Below, in pieces: positions 36,102 to 45,881 of a stretch of 64,000 nt of DNA (positions are counted from its first letter, which is position 1; each line of letters starts with the position of its first letter). This DNA is from Bacteroidia bacterium (GTDB lineage Bacteria > Bacteroidota > Bacteroidia > AKYH767-A > OLB10), in the NCBI GenBank assembly GCA_016788065.1, contig JAEUTI010000026.1, positions 66,290 through 130,289 on the forward strand, written 5' to 3'. The notes below the pieces were generated by a model. It saw nothing but the letters and a program-made list of their open reading frames with translations. It did not search any database and was not told the DNA's origin. The position numbers and the translations under genes were made by a program.

Positions 36102-36578
36102 CTACTTCACCCTCTCATACTCAAACCCCATTTTCCTCTCTTCGCCATTTATTTTGCCGCTGATGGAGGCCGAGAGTTTATCTTTCTGATCGGTTTTGTA
36201 AGTGATTTTGGTTGGGAAGTCGTGGGTGGGGTTTTCAAAAACGAATTCACTGGCTTCTGATGAAATTAGTTTGAATGGAATGGGTGCGCCACCATTTTGA
36301 TTACTCACGGTTGGTATGTAATAGATGCCATCTGTCCGTTTTAAAAGTTGTACTGTTTCTGAAAGGGTTGTGTCAGCTCCTTCAATGCTGTAGCTTTTTC
36401 CGCTGTACAATGTGTCGTTGGTGATTTCCCAGACTTCCAGCATGGTGCTCTCCGGGGTTTGCATCAGCCATTTTCCCTCTAAGGTGCTAAGTTGTTTAAA
36501 GGTATCGGGTTGCTGTTTGCAGGATGTGATTGCAGATGCCAGCAGACATATTCCAAGTATTTTGTTCAGATGCTTCAT
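36102..36578 (-). CDS. Small lipoprotein, DUF6265-like
   Basis: A protein of 158 residues with a lipoprotein signal: hydrophobic 7-18 then a lipobox before C20 (ITSC). The mature part has the DUF6265 features LEGKWLMQTPESTMLEVWEI near the start and FENPTHDFPTKITY near residue 120. The fold is probably a lipocalin-like barrel in the periplasm. The function of the family is unknown. Confidence 0.75.
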   Translation of the reverse strand: MKHLNKILGICLLASAITSCKQQPDTFKQLSTLEGKWLMQTPESTMLEVWEITNDTLYSGKSYSIEGADTTLSETVQLLKRTDGIYYIPTVSNQNGGAPIPFKLISSEASEFVFENPTHDFPTKITYKTDQKDKLSASISGKINGEERKMGFEYERVK

Positions 36579-36625
36579 GGTGTTTTGTTTTGGTATCCCG
36601 AAAGTAAGAAATTAAAAGCATAAAA

Positions 36626-36652
36626 AAAGTCCCGGCTATGAACCGGGACTTT
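36626..36652 (-). terminator. Rho-independent terminator of the T9SS gene
   Basis: A perfect 10-base stem AAAGTCCCGG / CCGGGACTTT with a 7-base loop. It lies 17 bases past the stop of the minus-strand gene at 36670; the A-run on the plus strand gives the T-tail on the minus strand. Confidence 0.85.
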
Positions 36653-36669
36653 CCTGTAAATATTTTTTG

Positions 36670-38100
36670 TTATTTGGTTAGTACAACTTTTCCTTCAACT
36701 TTCCAGTCGCTGGAAGAAACACGAACCATATAAATTCCTGCTGCAACTGATGTCCAGTCAGGGCGGATTTCAAATTCACCTGATGGCATAGTTAAATCAG
36801 TGCTGCTGATTACACGTCCATACAAATCGATGATAGCAACATTCACCTCATTGGCAGGTGTAGCAGTTTCAAGAGCTAACCATGGGTTGTTACCAGGATT
36901 GCCATAGATGTCCATATAAGTTTCTGAATTCAGATCGGTAAGTCCAACGTTAGTAATACACAATACATTTGAAGTAACATTACATCCACCAACAGTAGAA
37001 AGAATCATATAATAACAGCCATTGGTATTTGGAGTGAAAGTTGGAGCAAATGCACCTGGAATAAATGTAGTTGATCCATCAGGATACCAGTTGTAGAAAT
37101 AAGTAGGATCAGTAACACTGGAGCTGAATTGTCCGGATACTGATGATGAAATAGAAACTGCAGGCAATGAAGTAACAATATTCACACGAACAGTATCAGT
37201 GATAGTTGCAGCACATGGACCGTTTCCTGTTAAAGTAAGGAAAATAATTCCGCTTTCACCTGGCCCCGGAGTATACGTTGTTGTTAAAGAAGTAGGATTT
37301 GAAAATGTCCCAGTTCCACCATTCCATTGTGGATTTCCAACCATGTTCACAGCATTACCTGTAAGGTTTGCAATGTTGGAAGCACCTGGGCAGATTCCTG
37401 CATCAGGACCGGCAGTCAGACTCAAACCGGTAGATAATGCCTGGCATCCATAATTCAAATATGTAGCAGCACCTCCGGAAGTAAATTCTACAAATGCTCC
37501 ATCATTTTCAAAGGTGAATCCACCAATTGCGCCATATTGATTTACAAGAAGTGTACGATCGTAAGTAACTGAATCGAGACAAGCACCGGTAAATTCAATA
37601 GTTAAAGTACGTAAGCCTGGTAACACGTTAGAGTTTGCAAAGTGTCCTGATGTATTACCGGCACACTGAAACAAAACGATTACATCATCATTCAGATTTG
37701 CGAATGTGTTTGCAATGGTATTAATGTTTACACTAGTCAACAGCAATACTTTTGCATTGGCAGGTAAAACGCCACCAACCGGTTCAACTAAAGAACCACA
37801 ACCAACAATATTCTGATTTACTGCTGCTACTAATGCTGCAGTGTTGGCATCCTGACAAAGACCCTGGAAAGCATTGTTTGGCCAATCGACAATCATATTA
37901 GCAGTATTCAATGCATTTGGTCCAACATCAAAGCGTACCATTTCGTTTTCACCTTCAGGTGTGCCACAGGCATCAACCAGAATGCTTCTTATTTCAATAC
38001 AACCACCTTGTGCATTAACCTGAAGTGCAGGTAACACGCAAATTGCGGCGAAGGCAAACAATATTTGCATCTTCTTAATCATCGGTAAAGAATTGTTCAT
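36670..38100 (-). CDS. T9SS-sorted secreted protein
   Basis: A protein of 476 residues; a later start at 38082 is also possible. The signal peptide ends around LQVNAQ. The first ~190 residues (GGCIEIRSILVDACGTPEGENEMVRF) form a domain that I know from many Bacteroidota surface proteins but cannot name. An Ig/PKD-like region follows (AGPDAGICPG, TYTPGPGESG), then a type A sorting domain (VNVAIIDLYGRVISS, AAGIYMVRVSS, KVVLTK). It is predicted to be exported to the cell surface. It has a strong promoter match and its own terminator, consistent with high expression. Confidence 0.85.
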   Translation of the reverse strand: MNNSLPMIKKMQILFAFAAICVLPALQVNAQGGCIEIRSILVDACGTPEGENEMVRFDVGPNALNTANMIVDWPNNAFQGLCQDANTAALVAAVNQNIVGCGSLVEPVGGVLPANAKVLLLTSVNINTIANTFANLNDDVIVLFQCAGNTSGHFANSNVLPGLRTLTIEFTGACLDSVTYDRTLLVNQYGAIGGFTFENDGAFVEFTSGGAATYLNYGCQALSTGLSLTAGPDAGICPGASNIANLTGNAVNMVGNPQWNGGTGTFSNPTSLTTTYTPGPGESGIIFLTLTGNGPCAATITDTVRVNIVTSLPAVSISSSVSGQFSSSVTDPTYFYNWYPDGSTTFIPGAFAPTFTPNTNGCYYMILSTVGGCNVTSNVLCITNVGLTDLNSETYMDIYGNPGNNPWLALETATPANEVNVAIIDLYGRVISSTDLTMPSGEFEIRPDWTSVAAGIYMVRVSSSDWKVEGKVVLTK

Positions 38101-38205
38101 GAGAGTAATATTTTAATTTACAAATTAAGGGATTGTGCAGCTGTCCCGGGTGCCCGTTAATGTTTCTTAACTATTCTTTAACAAGACTCCCGGTAAATGG
38201 GGCAG

Positions 38206-38236
38206 CAAAGGTACAACTTTTTGGTGTAGCTTCCAA
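38206..38236 (-). promoter_or_regulatory. Candidate Bacteroidota promoter of the T9SS gene
   Basis: On the minus strand: TTG (38236-38234), 20 bases, then TACCTTTG (38213-38206), a full match in sequence and spacing to the TTG-N19/20-TAnnTTTG consensus. It is about 105 bases upstream of the start at 38100. Confidence 0.6.
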
Positions 38237-38372
38237 GTGGGGTAAGTGGTTGTATATTAGTTTGTTGGCATCTTTAAATTGGGTGCGCAGGTGGGGTTGC
38301 TGCTTGGAAGATATTTCTGGAAGTCATGAAAATTATTGGTAAAATAGAATTCATAGTCTCAAAGTCATTAAT

Positions 38373-38651
38373 GGTCATTGGCGGCAGAGCCGCGTCATTG
38401 GGTCATTGGCGGCACAGCCGCTGTCATTAGGTCATTGGTCATAAGTCATAGGGGTATCTTATGTCAGAAATGTAATTTGTATCCTGCATGAAAATTATTT
38501 CTGAATATCATTTAACAAGAATGTAAAATTAAATTTGGTGGCTGCGTAAAAAACTTCATTTTTTAAGCGAAGTCCCATTTATCATCTATCATTTTTAATT
38601 TATAATTCCCCTTGTCATTTAGCGGCAAAGCCGCAGTCATTGGGTCATTGG
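38373..38651. repeat. Hairpin repeats with GCGGC/GCCGC stems
   Basis: GTCATTGGCGGCAGAGCCGC (in 38373-38400) is followed in tandem by a copy with a CAC loop (38401-38428), and a third copy with an AAA loop at 38613-38651. The 5-base stems stay intact while the loop varies. The 38101-38776 interval between the T9SS and DUF454 genes holds no other gene; the part near 38510-38610 faintly resembles the long repeats at 8413 and 8833. Confidence 0.7.
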
Positions 38652-38776
38652 TAGGCAATGAAAAATTTTCCTGCTCCTCGCGCAAGCGAAATTCTCTGCG
38701 TCTCCCAAACTCTGCGTTTAAAAAAAATAATATGGAGTTTTAATTTGACAGAAATAGATTTCAGGCAATGTGCAAA

Positions 38777-39166
38777 TCAACTTTCAACTTTCGTCTTCTG
38801 TTTCCAGATGATCACCACAACAAGCATTGCAGTAATACAAATCGCCCATTTCACCCAATAAATCTTCACCATAAAAAAAGCACTGATAAACATACTAACC
38901 AGCATGGTGATGATGGCAATGATTTTGGTTCGCATGGTCATGCCTTTACCTCTTTTAAAATCGATAATTTGCTGACCCACATATTTATTGCTGATGAGTA
39001 GTCTGAGAAATTTGCGGGAGCCCTTAGCAAAGCAGTAGGTGGCCATCAGGAAAAATACCAATCCCGGCATCATTGGCGTGATATATCCAATAATGCCAAT
39101 CGCTACAAAGATGAAACCCAGCACCATCCAGAATGTTCTGGTGAGTGTGGTGGTAAAAGGGTGCAT
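38777..39166 (-). CDS. DUF454 (YbaN-like) inner-membrane protein
   Basis: A protein of 129 residues. It opens with the family signature RTFWMVLGFIFVAIGIIGYITPMMPGLVFFLMATYCFAKGS, continues with FKRGKGM, and has two more hydrophobic helices at the end (about 82-98 and 103-122). DUF454 proteins are small inner-membrane proteins of unknown role. It has no clear partner: the neighbours are the repeat region and the secreted transglutaminase group, with a 97-base gap to the latter. Confidence 0.85.
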   Translation of the reverse strand: MHPFTTTLTRTFWMVLGFIFVAIGIIGYITPMMPGLVFFLMATYCFAKGSRKFLRLLISNKYVGQQIIDFKRGKGMTMRTKIIAIITMLVSMFISAFFMVKIYWVKWAICITAMLVVVIIWKQKTKVES

Positions 39167-39263
39167 GCTGAACCGGATTTTTGCAAAACTAAGCAGTTTA
39201 ACCGAACCTTACCTCATAATAGTGTAAGAAGCAGGTAAAACTCTGACTTAAAGCACGAAAAAT

Positions 39264-40325
39264 TCAGGGTTTCAGACGTTTAAGTTCCTGATTTATAAAA
39301 GCAATGTTATTTTTTGCTGCGCTGCGGTTTTGTTCAATCACGCGCATATCACGACTTTCACGTAGTTTCACTATGGAGTAATATGAAATGGCCGCTTCGT
39401 AAAGCGCTTTCGCCTTTTGAAGGTTTTCAATGCTTTCTTTCGTATCAGTGACATTGGACTTGCTACCTGGTTTAGCAGGTTTTTTGGAATAGACAATCAC
39501 AATATCAGATGCCTTTTTATGTGCTTCATTTCCTTTCGCTACCAGTGCAAAATTAAATTCCTCATCGGTAAGCGGATCATCGGGATTCAGTTGCTTACCC
39601 CGTTCAGCGCCCGCCCATCTGATTCCATGCTCATCCATTTGCATGAGCTGACTGCGAATTTCAGTGTAGTCGTTGCCACTTTCATGGACATTAAAATTCT
39701 CCTGCCAGTTTTTCTTTTTCCAAATTTTAACCGGTACCGGATTTGAAACCAACTGCCAAACAGGATCGAGTGGATAATGATCTTCAAGCATCACGTCAGG
39801 TTTTGTGAGAAAGTAGCGTTCTGAAAATTCTTTCACATAGCGATTCGAAGTATTTACACCTCCCGCACCCCATGTTACATCAATGAGTTGCCAGCTATTG
39901 TCGAGAAAGATTGCATTCCACGTATGACCGGCAGGATTAAACTGATCGGTTGTTTTGGTATAACCATTCACCAGCAGACAGGGAATTCCTGATTTGGTGC
40001 ACAGCTCCTGAAATAAGCGCGAGTAGCCGTGGCAGACTGCTTTCGATGATTTCAAAACAGTTGCCGGTTCCTGCTTCACCGGATTCAACTGCGGGTTTTT
40101 CGATTCCGGAACATCATAGCTGATATGATGCGCGATCCAAACATAAAAAGCACGCACCTGTTCTGCTTTGGAAGAAGCAATTTCGACTATTGCTGCATGC
40201 AATTTATCGGTGTCACCACCCGATTTAACTGCAATAACCTTCTTATCGGTTTCCGACAGTTCGTATGCCGGACAGTATGCCGGTATCAGCAATAAAATAA
40301 ACCAGAAGGAGCGTATAATTCTCAT
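39264..40325 (-). CDS. Secreted transglutaminase-fold protein, intact triad
   Basis: A protein of 353 residues from the ATG at 40325. The frame extends to an ATG at 40403, but that falls in the terminator of the upstream gene, and only the later start gives a signal peptide (ending AYCPAYE). The transglutaminase core shows C98 (SKAVCHGYS), H134 (GHTWNAI) and D149 (IDVTWG). The C-terminal ~80 residues are helical and Lys/Glu-rich. Bacterial members act as peptidases or cross-linking enzymes in the periplasm; which one is not clear. It is the third of three neighbouring transglutaminase-fold genes. Confidence 0.85.
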   Translation of the reverse strand: MRIIRSFWFILLLIPAYCPAYELSETDKKVIAVKSGGDTDKLHAAIVEIASSKAEQVRAFYVWIAHHISYDVPESKNPQLNPVKQEPATVLKSSKAVCHGYSRLFQELCTKSGIPCLLVNGYTKTTDQFNPAGHTWNAIFLDNSWQLIDVTWGAGGVNTSNRYVKEFSERYFLTKPDVMLEDHYPLDPVWQLVSNPVPVKIWKKKNWQENFNVHESGNDYTEIRSQLMQMDEHGIRWAGAERGKQLNPDDPLTDEEFNFALVAKGNEAHKKASDIVIVYSKKPAKPGSKSNVTDTKESIENLQKAKALYEAAISYYSIVKLRESRDMRVIEQNRSAAKNNIAFINQELKRLKP

Positions 40326-40362
40326 GTGCTGATAACGTAAACAACTCAAGTAACGTATTGTT

Positions 40363-40400
40363 AAACGAAAAAAAGTCCCCTCAAGGACTTTTTTTCGTTT
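40363..40400 (-). terminator. Rho-independent terminator of the DUF3857 gene
   Basis: A perfect 16-base stem (seven A:T pairs, then GTCC/GGAC) with the loop CCTCAA. It lies 14 bases past the stop of the minus-strand gene at 40414. This separates it from the downstream transglutaminase gene and argues against a start at 40403. Confidence 0.9.
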
Positions 40401-40413
40401 CATTTTAGAGAAA

Positions 40414-42666
40414 TCATGCTTTTTTCAGGACTACCTTTACCTGAGTAAATTTATAGGCTTCATCCAGAAACTTAACCATTTCAGGCCAGTTTTCTTTCTT
40501 CTCATAAATAGTTTTGTAGGCTTTGCTTGCAGTAATGATCAACTGATTGCCTTCCACCTTTGCTGTACTTTTAAAGAAGCCGGTTGCATTATCAACATCT
40601 TTGTTCAGCTTATCAATTCCTTCCACTTTATAGCCTTCAGGAATGGTAACAGCAATTTCGTAATTGAAGGAACGGGTATTACTCATATAAATGTCGTAGT
40701 GACGTTTCAATTCATCTTCCTTCACTTCCAGCTGTTCACCAATTATTTTACCAGCATCGAGGATGTAAGTAGGACCTGCTTTTTTGATTAAATTTTTAAC
40801 AGTAAACTTCTCAGTAAACTTAATTTCAGGTTTTGCTTTTTCTCTGCCATCACTAACCAGATCGAAGGAGTCATAGGTGCCAATTTCAAAACCATTGTCT
40901 TCGAGTTCTGCCTTCTGACTGTCTTTACGATTTTTAACTGCTTCTTCACGTGCGCTTTTCACTCCGGCATCAATTATGGCCATTTTATCTTTTTTGCCTT
41001 TGTAAATGTATTTGGGTTTAAGCTTGTACTCAGTCATTTCTGTATCAAGGAAATCGTTCACAATGATGGTAGAATTGTAATAGGGATCTTTATTTAATCC
41101 TTTAACTGTTACATTTCTGTTGAAAGCTGCAAGTTCCATGCTTTCATCAAAAGTGACCGTAAGTTTTTCCATTGTAGCATTTTGCTCGTGGGAACTCACA
41201 GCTATTTTTTTAATTTCATATTTTTTTCCTGATTTACTTATCGGATTAAACAGGTAAGCATCAACACCCTGCATGCGGGCATCGATTTCACCGGGTAGTG
41301 AACCTGAAGATGGTGCAAAAAGGAAAAATGGTTTCGCTCCTTCAACATGTAAGCCCCACATAAACTCATTTGCAAGTATAGCATCTTCCAAATTACCGAT
41401 GTGACGGGGAACGGCAAAGGCAACCCGAAATTCAATCTTCCTGTTTTTGAGAACTCTTGCTATGATTTTAGTAAAAATTTCGTCATTTATTGTTTCATTG
41501 CTGGGGCCATATAAATCTGGATCTGATAGCGCTGCTTTTACAGATTCATAAGGTTGATCGAGATATCCGGGATACATGGAAACCACTGCTGGCACCGAAA
41601 TTAAACCACGGAGATAGGAGTAGGCAGCATAAGCAATTTTTACCGGATCAGTTTCTTTGCCTAATTTATCCGTAACATAACTACCAAGTTCATAACTAAA
41701 ACCTTGCGCTAAACTAGATGGTGCATCTTCATATATGTTTGTTATTTGTTCAACTGCTTCATCAGGTGTAATTGAAGTTTTAGGCTTACCTCTTTCGCCA
41801 ACGACATAATTGGTTTTAGAACCTTCCGAACGAAGGAAGAAAACCTGATATTTAACAGTTGGTGTGGAACGGTATGGATATACCCAGCGCTCATCGTGTT
41901 GCTTATCCTGATTCTCAAGAACCATTGTGTAAATAGAATAATTCCCTTCTTTTTGATTCTCGGGAGTTAATGTAGGTGCACCATTCAAACTTTTAATATT
42001 GATATAAAATTGTTTCTCAACATTAAATTCAATTTTTTGTTTGAGGGTCGGATAAGTATTTGCCAGGGAAACAATTACATCATTAAATGCAAATTGGGTT
42101 ACCTGAGGAATAAAATAGCTTTCAGAAACACGGTAGAAATAATCGATGATATCACCGGGTTGTAAATCGGGGATAGCAATTTTTTTGTATTTGTAACTAA
42201 AAGAATAATAGGATCTGTAGATGGTGGGGATACGCGTATTATCGGAAACTTCAACAGCTTCTTTAAGATTGATTTCTGTTTTACGTCCGTCAGGCTTCTC
42301 AATCAGGATTCCAATATCTTTGGTATTTTTAAAGTAGAATTCTGAAAATGCTTCAACGGCAGATTTATCCTGCAGTTTAATGCGCTTTCTGATTGTTTCC
42401 GTTGTAGATAAACTTTTATTGGAGCCAATCCCAATATCCGCTCCTTCTTTGTCGAATACCTGAGTCAGTTTCTGACAAATAATTACCGCCGATTCTTTTT
42501 TCAGATTTTCCGGAACTGCTGTAACTGCAAAATCTTTATCGGAAGAACCAAAAACCTCATCTCTGATTTTCTTAGCTTCAGCATCGGCTTTTTGTTCGGA
42601 ACGACTTTGTGCAATTGCTGAATAGGATATCAGTAAAGCTACAAAGAGGAATGCACACTTTTTCAT
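40414..42666 (-). CDS. Secreted DUF3857 protein with degenerate transglutaminase fold
   Basis: A protein of 750 residues with a signal peptide (ending YSAIAQ). DUF3857 fills about 90-300 (SAVEAFSEFYFKNTKDIGILIEKPDGR, DLQPGDIIDYFYRV). The middle (about 345-480) follows the transglutaminase fold by length and spacing, but the Cys of the GDCK motif is replaced (ETINDEIFTKII), and the His and Asp positions read EFMWGLH and FLFAPSS. So it is probably a non-enzymatic relative. The C-terminal part matches its neighbour at 42692. The gap between the two is 25 bases, so they form an operon. Confidence 0.8.
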   Translation of the reverse strand: MKKCAFLFVALLISYSAIAQSRSEQKADAEAKKIRDEVFGSSDKDFAVTAVPENLKKESAVIICQKLTQVFDKEGADIGIGSNKSLSTTETIRKRIKLQDKSAVEAFSEFYFKNTKDIGILIEKPDGRKTEINLKEAVEVSDNTRIPTIYRSYYSFSYKYKKIAIPDLQPGDIIDYFYRVSESYFIPQVTQFAFNDVIVSLANTYPTLKQKIEFNVEKQFYINIKSLNGAPTLTPENQKEGNYSIYTMVLENQDKQHDERWVYPYRSTPTVKYQVFFLRSEGSKTNYVVGERGKPKTSITPDEAVEQITNIYEDAPSSLAQGFSYELGSYVTDKLGKETDPVKIAYAAYSYLRGLISVPAVVSMYPGYLDQPYESVKAALSDPDLYGPSNETINDEIFTKIIARVLKNRKIEFRVAFAVPRHIGNLEDAILANEFMWGLHVEGAKPFFLFAPSSGSLPGEIDARMQGVDAYLFNPISKSGKKYEIKKIAVSSHEQNATMEKLTVTFDESMELAAFNRNVTVKGLNKDPYYNSTIIVNDFLDTEMTEYKLKPKYIYKGKKDKMAIIDAGVKSAREEAVKNRKDSQKAELEDNGFEIGTYDSFDLVSDGREKAKPEIKFTEKFTVKNLIKKAGPTYILDAGKIIGEQLEVKEDELKRHYDIYMSNTRSFNYEIAVTIPEGYKVEGIDKLNKDVDNATGFFKSTAKVEGNQLIITASKAYKTIYEKKENWPEMVKFLDEAYKFTQVKVVLKKA

Positions 42667-42691
42667 AGTATTTATTTTGGTAAGTTTAGTT

Positions 42692-44635
42692 TTAAATTTT
42701 GGTAAGGATTAACTGATCTCCATAAGCTTTACGGACCTTTTTGATAGCTTCATTCCATTCGGTAAAATCAGCTTTTGGTATGATGGCTTTGTCGATGGAA
42801 AGTATTTTGGAGTAAACCACTTTATTTCCTTCAACTTTATACTGAAGCTTAAAGCTGTAGTTAGGAGTAACTTTTTCTACTGCTTCAGGAAGGTGCGTTA
42901 CTTTAAATCCGGCAGGAATAGTAAGTTCGATTTTTTTAACACTGTAATAGTTGTGATCGTATTCGTAATCCTTTGTACGGGTGCTGTCGAAAGTGAAGTT
43001 TTTAAATTCCTGATCGAAATCAATGGTAATGTATTTTTCTTTTTCCAGATCGGTTAACTGGTTTTCGATGGCAATATCATAATCAAATGAAATGGTTCCA
43101 CGACGATCTTCAAAATCGGTGGTTTTAATGTTACTGACAGAAATATTTTTATTGTCGCGATTGATAAGTTTCTTAATGGCATCTTCTTTTACGTCGGAAC
43201 GTATCATGCTGTAAGCATGCAGAATATAAGTCTTTCCTTCACCATCATAACTCTCGCGTGCTTTGCCAACTAGTTTATCATTTTTAATTTCGAATTTGAT
43301 AGTTGTTTCACGCTTGTTTCTTTCTTTTGGAAATTCAGGTGTTGTGGCAAGCTGAAAATTATCACCATCTTCAATCATAACCGGACGATTTTGTATGCGA
43401 TGTGCAACATCACCGAAAGAGATGAACTTTTCAGTAGGATCCAGGAAGTATTTTTTACCATCCATCATCAAAGTACAAATCATGTGGTTGTCGATTGCCA
43501 CAGATGGAATTGTGTAATCATACGCAATACTACGGGTGCCCAGCCATGTCAGACGAGCATCAAAACCTGCTATCACCAGCATTTCTTTAAGCAGATTCGC
43601 CATTCCTTTACAATCACCGAATTTCTTGGAGTAAACACGTTGACAGGCATCAGGCTTGAAGCCGGCAATACCGTTTTCGAATGCTATGTAGCGAATATTA
43701 TCCTGCACCCAGTAGAAAATGGATTCAATTTTTTCTTCGTTAGTCTTTTTATCTTTTATCAGGCCTTCTGTGGTTGCACGAATTTTCGACGGATCATTAT
43801 CAATTGCTTTGGTAAGCGAACGATACCAGGCATACAAATTAGCTGTGGTTGGAAATAAATCATGTTTCTTCCCGGCTTTATCGGTATAGCTTTTCAAGTG
43901 TACGAAAATGTGTGGTAAAAAATAGGAAGCTCCGGGTGCATTCGATTCCTGTTTGTTGGCTTTTAATTTAGATGCATTGAAAGTTACAATGGTATTTCCT
44001 TCTTTACTTTTGGTTTCAGTTCTTTTGATGTCGTACCCTTCACCATTCTTTAATATTAAATCAATATCAAGCCACTTAGGAATTTCATAAGATACAGTAA
44101 CCTGTTCAGCAGGATAGTATTCATGAAAATAATAAGAAGTGAAATATTTAATTTCATTGTACTTCTTCTCGAATTCAAATGCCGTGTAACAACCGGGACC
44201 ATCCATTGGAAATGCCACCTGAAAAATTTTAGCATCGGAATGGAAAATTCCGTTTTCTTCATAAGAAGCAGATTTAGTAGCGCCAAAAGTTTTTAACTCC
44301 CGGTCTTTGCGAGCGAAAAACTTTACTCCTGAAACACTCGATGTACTGTCAAATCCAACGGAGTTACTGTAATTCACATATCCTGCGCTTTTAATTTGCA
44401 GAATCTCATCCTTTTCTTTCTGTCGAACAGAAACATATTCGCCACTTTTATTTTTCTCCAACGCAAATGTGAATGAGGTGGTTTTTTTTAGCGAAGCAAC
44501 ATCATCGGTAGGATATTTTTTTAGCAAGTCTTTTGCTAGTTGAACATCTTCCGGAGTTGCTTTTGGTCGGACTTGAGAATTAGCAATAAATGGCAATAGT
44601 GCTATAAAGCACCAGATCATAGATTTGTAAGTCAT
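42692..44635 (-). CDS. Secreted DUF3857/transglutaminase protein, intact triad
   Basis: A protein of 647 residues with a signal peptide (ending FIANSQ). DUF3857 lies at about 60-240. The transglutaminase core has C342 (FGDCKGMANLL), H384 (IDNHMICTL) and D399 (FLDPT), the full catalytic set. A C-terminal beta-rich DUF3858-like region follows (SYDGEGKTYILHAY; AGFKVTHLPEAV). It is expected in the periplasm. It pairs with the degenerate relative downstream, suggesting an active-inactive heteromer or paralogues with split roles. Confidence 0.85.
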   Translation of the reverse strand: MTYKSMIWCFIALLPFIANSQVRPKATPEDVQLAKDLLKKYPTDDVASLKKTTSFTFALEKNKSGEYVSVRQKEKDEILQIKSAGYVNYSNSVGFDSTSSVSGVKFFARKDRELKTFGATKSASYEENGIFHSDAKIFQVAFPMDGPGCYTAFEFEKKYNEIKYFTSYYFHEYYPAEQVTVSYEIPKWLDIDLILKNGEGYDIKRTETKSKEGNTIVTFNASKLKANKQESNAPGASYFLPHIFVHLKSYTDKAGKKHDLFPTTANLYAWYRSLTKAIDNDPSKIRATTEGLIKDKKTNEEKIESIFYWVQDNIRYIAFENGIAGFKPDACQRVYSKKFGDCKGMANLLKEMLVIAGFDARLTWLGTRSIAYDYTIPSVAIDNHMICTLMMDGKKYFLDPTEKFISFGDVAHRIQNRPVMIEDGDNFQLATTPEFPKERNKRETTIKFEIKNDKLVGKARESYDGEGKTYILHAYSMIRSDVKEDAIKKLINRDNKNISVSNIKTTDFEDRRGTISFDYDIAIENQLTDLEKEKYITIDFDQEFKNFTFDSTRTKDYEYDHNYYSVKKIELTIPAGFKVTHLPEAVEKVTPNYSFKLQYKVEGNKVVYSKILSIDKAIIPKADFTEWNEAIKKVRKAYGDQLILTKI

Positions 44636-44767
44636 TGATTATCAGATTTAAATCAAAATTTTGTGTGTCGTGTCAAAAAAAGTATGGCAAATCAATTACA
44701 AGAATAAGTGATTTCTTTTAAAATTCCAACCCGCTATGTAAAAAAGAGGGGAGGACTATTTCTACAA

Positions 44768-45838
44768 TTACCGGTCGCCGCCCAGTTTCGAGAACTTAAG
44801 CGGGTTGGCTCCTGCTTCATCGAAGGCTATTCTATTCCGGAAAATATCGCATGCAGCATAAATCGCTGAGCGGAATGAATCTTCCGAAGCAATACCTTTT
44901 CCGGCAATATCGTAACCGGTGCCATGGTCGGGAGAGGTACGCACAACCGGGAGTCCGGCCGTATAATTTACACCGGCATCAAATGAAATCGATTTGAATG
45001 GAACCAGACCCTGATCATGATACATGGCCAGAACACCATCAAAACTTTTGAATTTGGTCATTCCAAAAAAACCATCCGCAGGAAAAGGACCATACACTAA
45101 AATACCTGAATCAAAGGCAGCTTTTATAGCTGGAGTAATAATTTCTGTTTCTTCAGTTCCGATTAATCCATTGTCGCCTGAATGTGGATTCAATCCCAGG
45201 ACCGCAATCCGTGGTTTGCGAATACCAAAGTCACGCTTGATTGAATTATTCATGACTTTAATACGCGAAAGAATTTTTTCTTTGGTCAACTCCTGTGCAA
45301 CCTGCTTGACCGGAACATGTCCCGTTACCGTAGCAACACGCAAGCGATCACTCACCAGCATCATCAGATGATCGGGAGTGTTAAATTGTTGTGCCAGATA
45401 TTCAGTATGTCCCGGAAAACGGAATCCATCTTGTTGCATGGTTTTTTTATCGATAGGTGCCGTCACCAGCACATCAATATTTCCATCCGTCAGATCCTTT
45501 ACTGCAGCCTGCAACGAAGTGAACGCATATTTACCACCGGTACTGTTAGCAATTCCTGGTTCAATTTTTATTTCTTCATCCCAGCAATTAATCAGATTGG
45601 TGCGTTTGTGATTTAATTCCAGAATGTTTTTTATGGAAGTAAAATTGAATTCCATATTATTCATCGTCTTCCTGTAAAATGAAATCACTTTCGATGAACC
45701 ATAAATTACAGGTGTGCAAACCTGATGCATCCGGCTATCAGAAAAAGTTTTGATGATAACTTCCGGACCAATACCATTTACATCACCAATGGTAATTCCT
45801 ACCCGTACTTTTATATCTGATTCTACAAGATTACTCAT
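44768..45838 (-). CDS. pdxA: 4-hydroxythreonine-4-phosphate dehydrogenase
   Basis: A protein of 356 residues, slightly longer than the usual ~330. It oxidises 4-phosphohydroxy-threonine in the DXP-dependent route to pyridoxal phosphate. Motifs: GDVNGIGPEVI at the start, the PIDKKTMQ segment, the metal ligands in GHTEYLAQ and GHVPVKQ, GLNPHSGDNG, and AMYHDQGLVPFK and FDAGVNYTAGLP near the end. It lies 44 bases after the leucyl aminopeptidase gene in the same direction. Confidence 0.95.
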   Translation of the reverse strand: MSNLVESDIKVRVGITIGDVNGIGPEVIIKTFSDSRMHQVCTPVIYGSSKVISFYRKTMNNMEFNFTSIKNILELNHKRTNLINCWDEEIKIEPGIANSTGGKYAFTSLQAAVKDLTDGNIDVLVTAPIDKKTMQQDGFRFPGHTEYLAQQFNTPDHLMMLVSDRLRVATVTGHVPVKQVAQELTKEKILSRIKVMNNSIKRDFGIRKPRIAVLGLNPHSGDNGLIGTEETEIITPAIKAAFDSGILVYGPFPADGFFGMTKFKSFDGVLAMYHDQGLVPFKSISFDAGVNYTAGLPVVRTSPDHGTGYDIAGKGIASEDSFRSAIYAACDIFRNRIAFDEAGANPLKFSKLGGDR

Positions 45839-45881
45839 ATCTGATTGAGAAAATTAATTCACTGTAAACGGATTTACCGCA

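Noticed and set aside
40326-40403. Extended N-terminus of the transglutaminase gene to ATG at 40403
   Set aside because: The added codons read through the terminator hairpin of the upstream gene and place charged residues before the signal peptide.
43391-43858. Plus-strand frame of 155 codons inside the DUF3857/transglutaminase gene
   Set aside because: It is antisense to a well-supported gene with an intact catalytic motif; composition is typical of an opposite-strand shadow.
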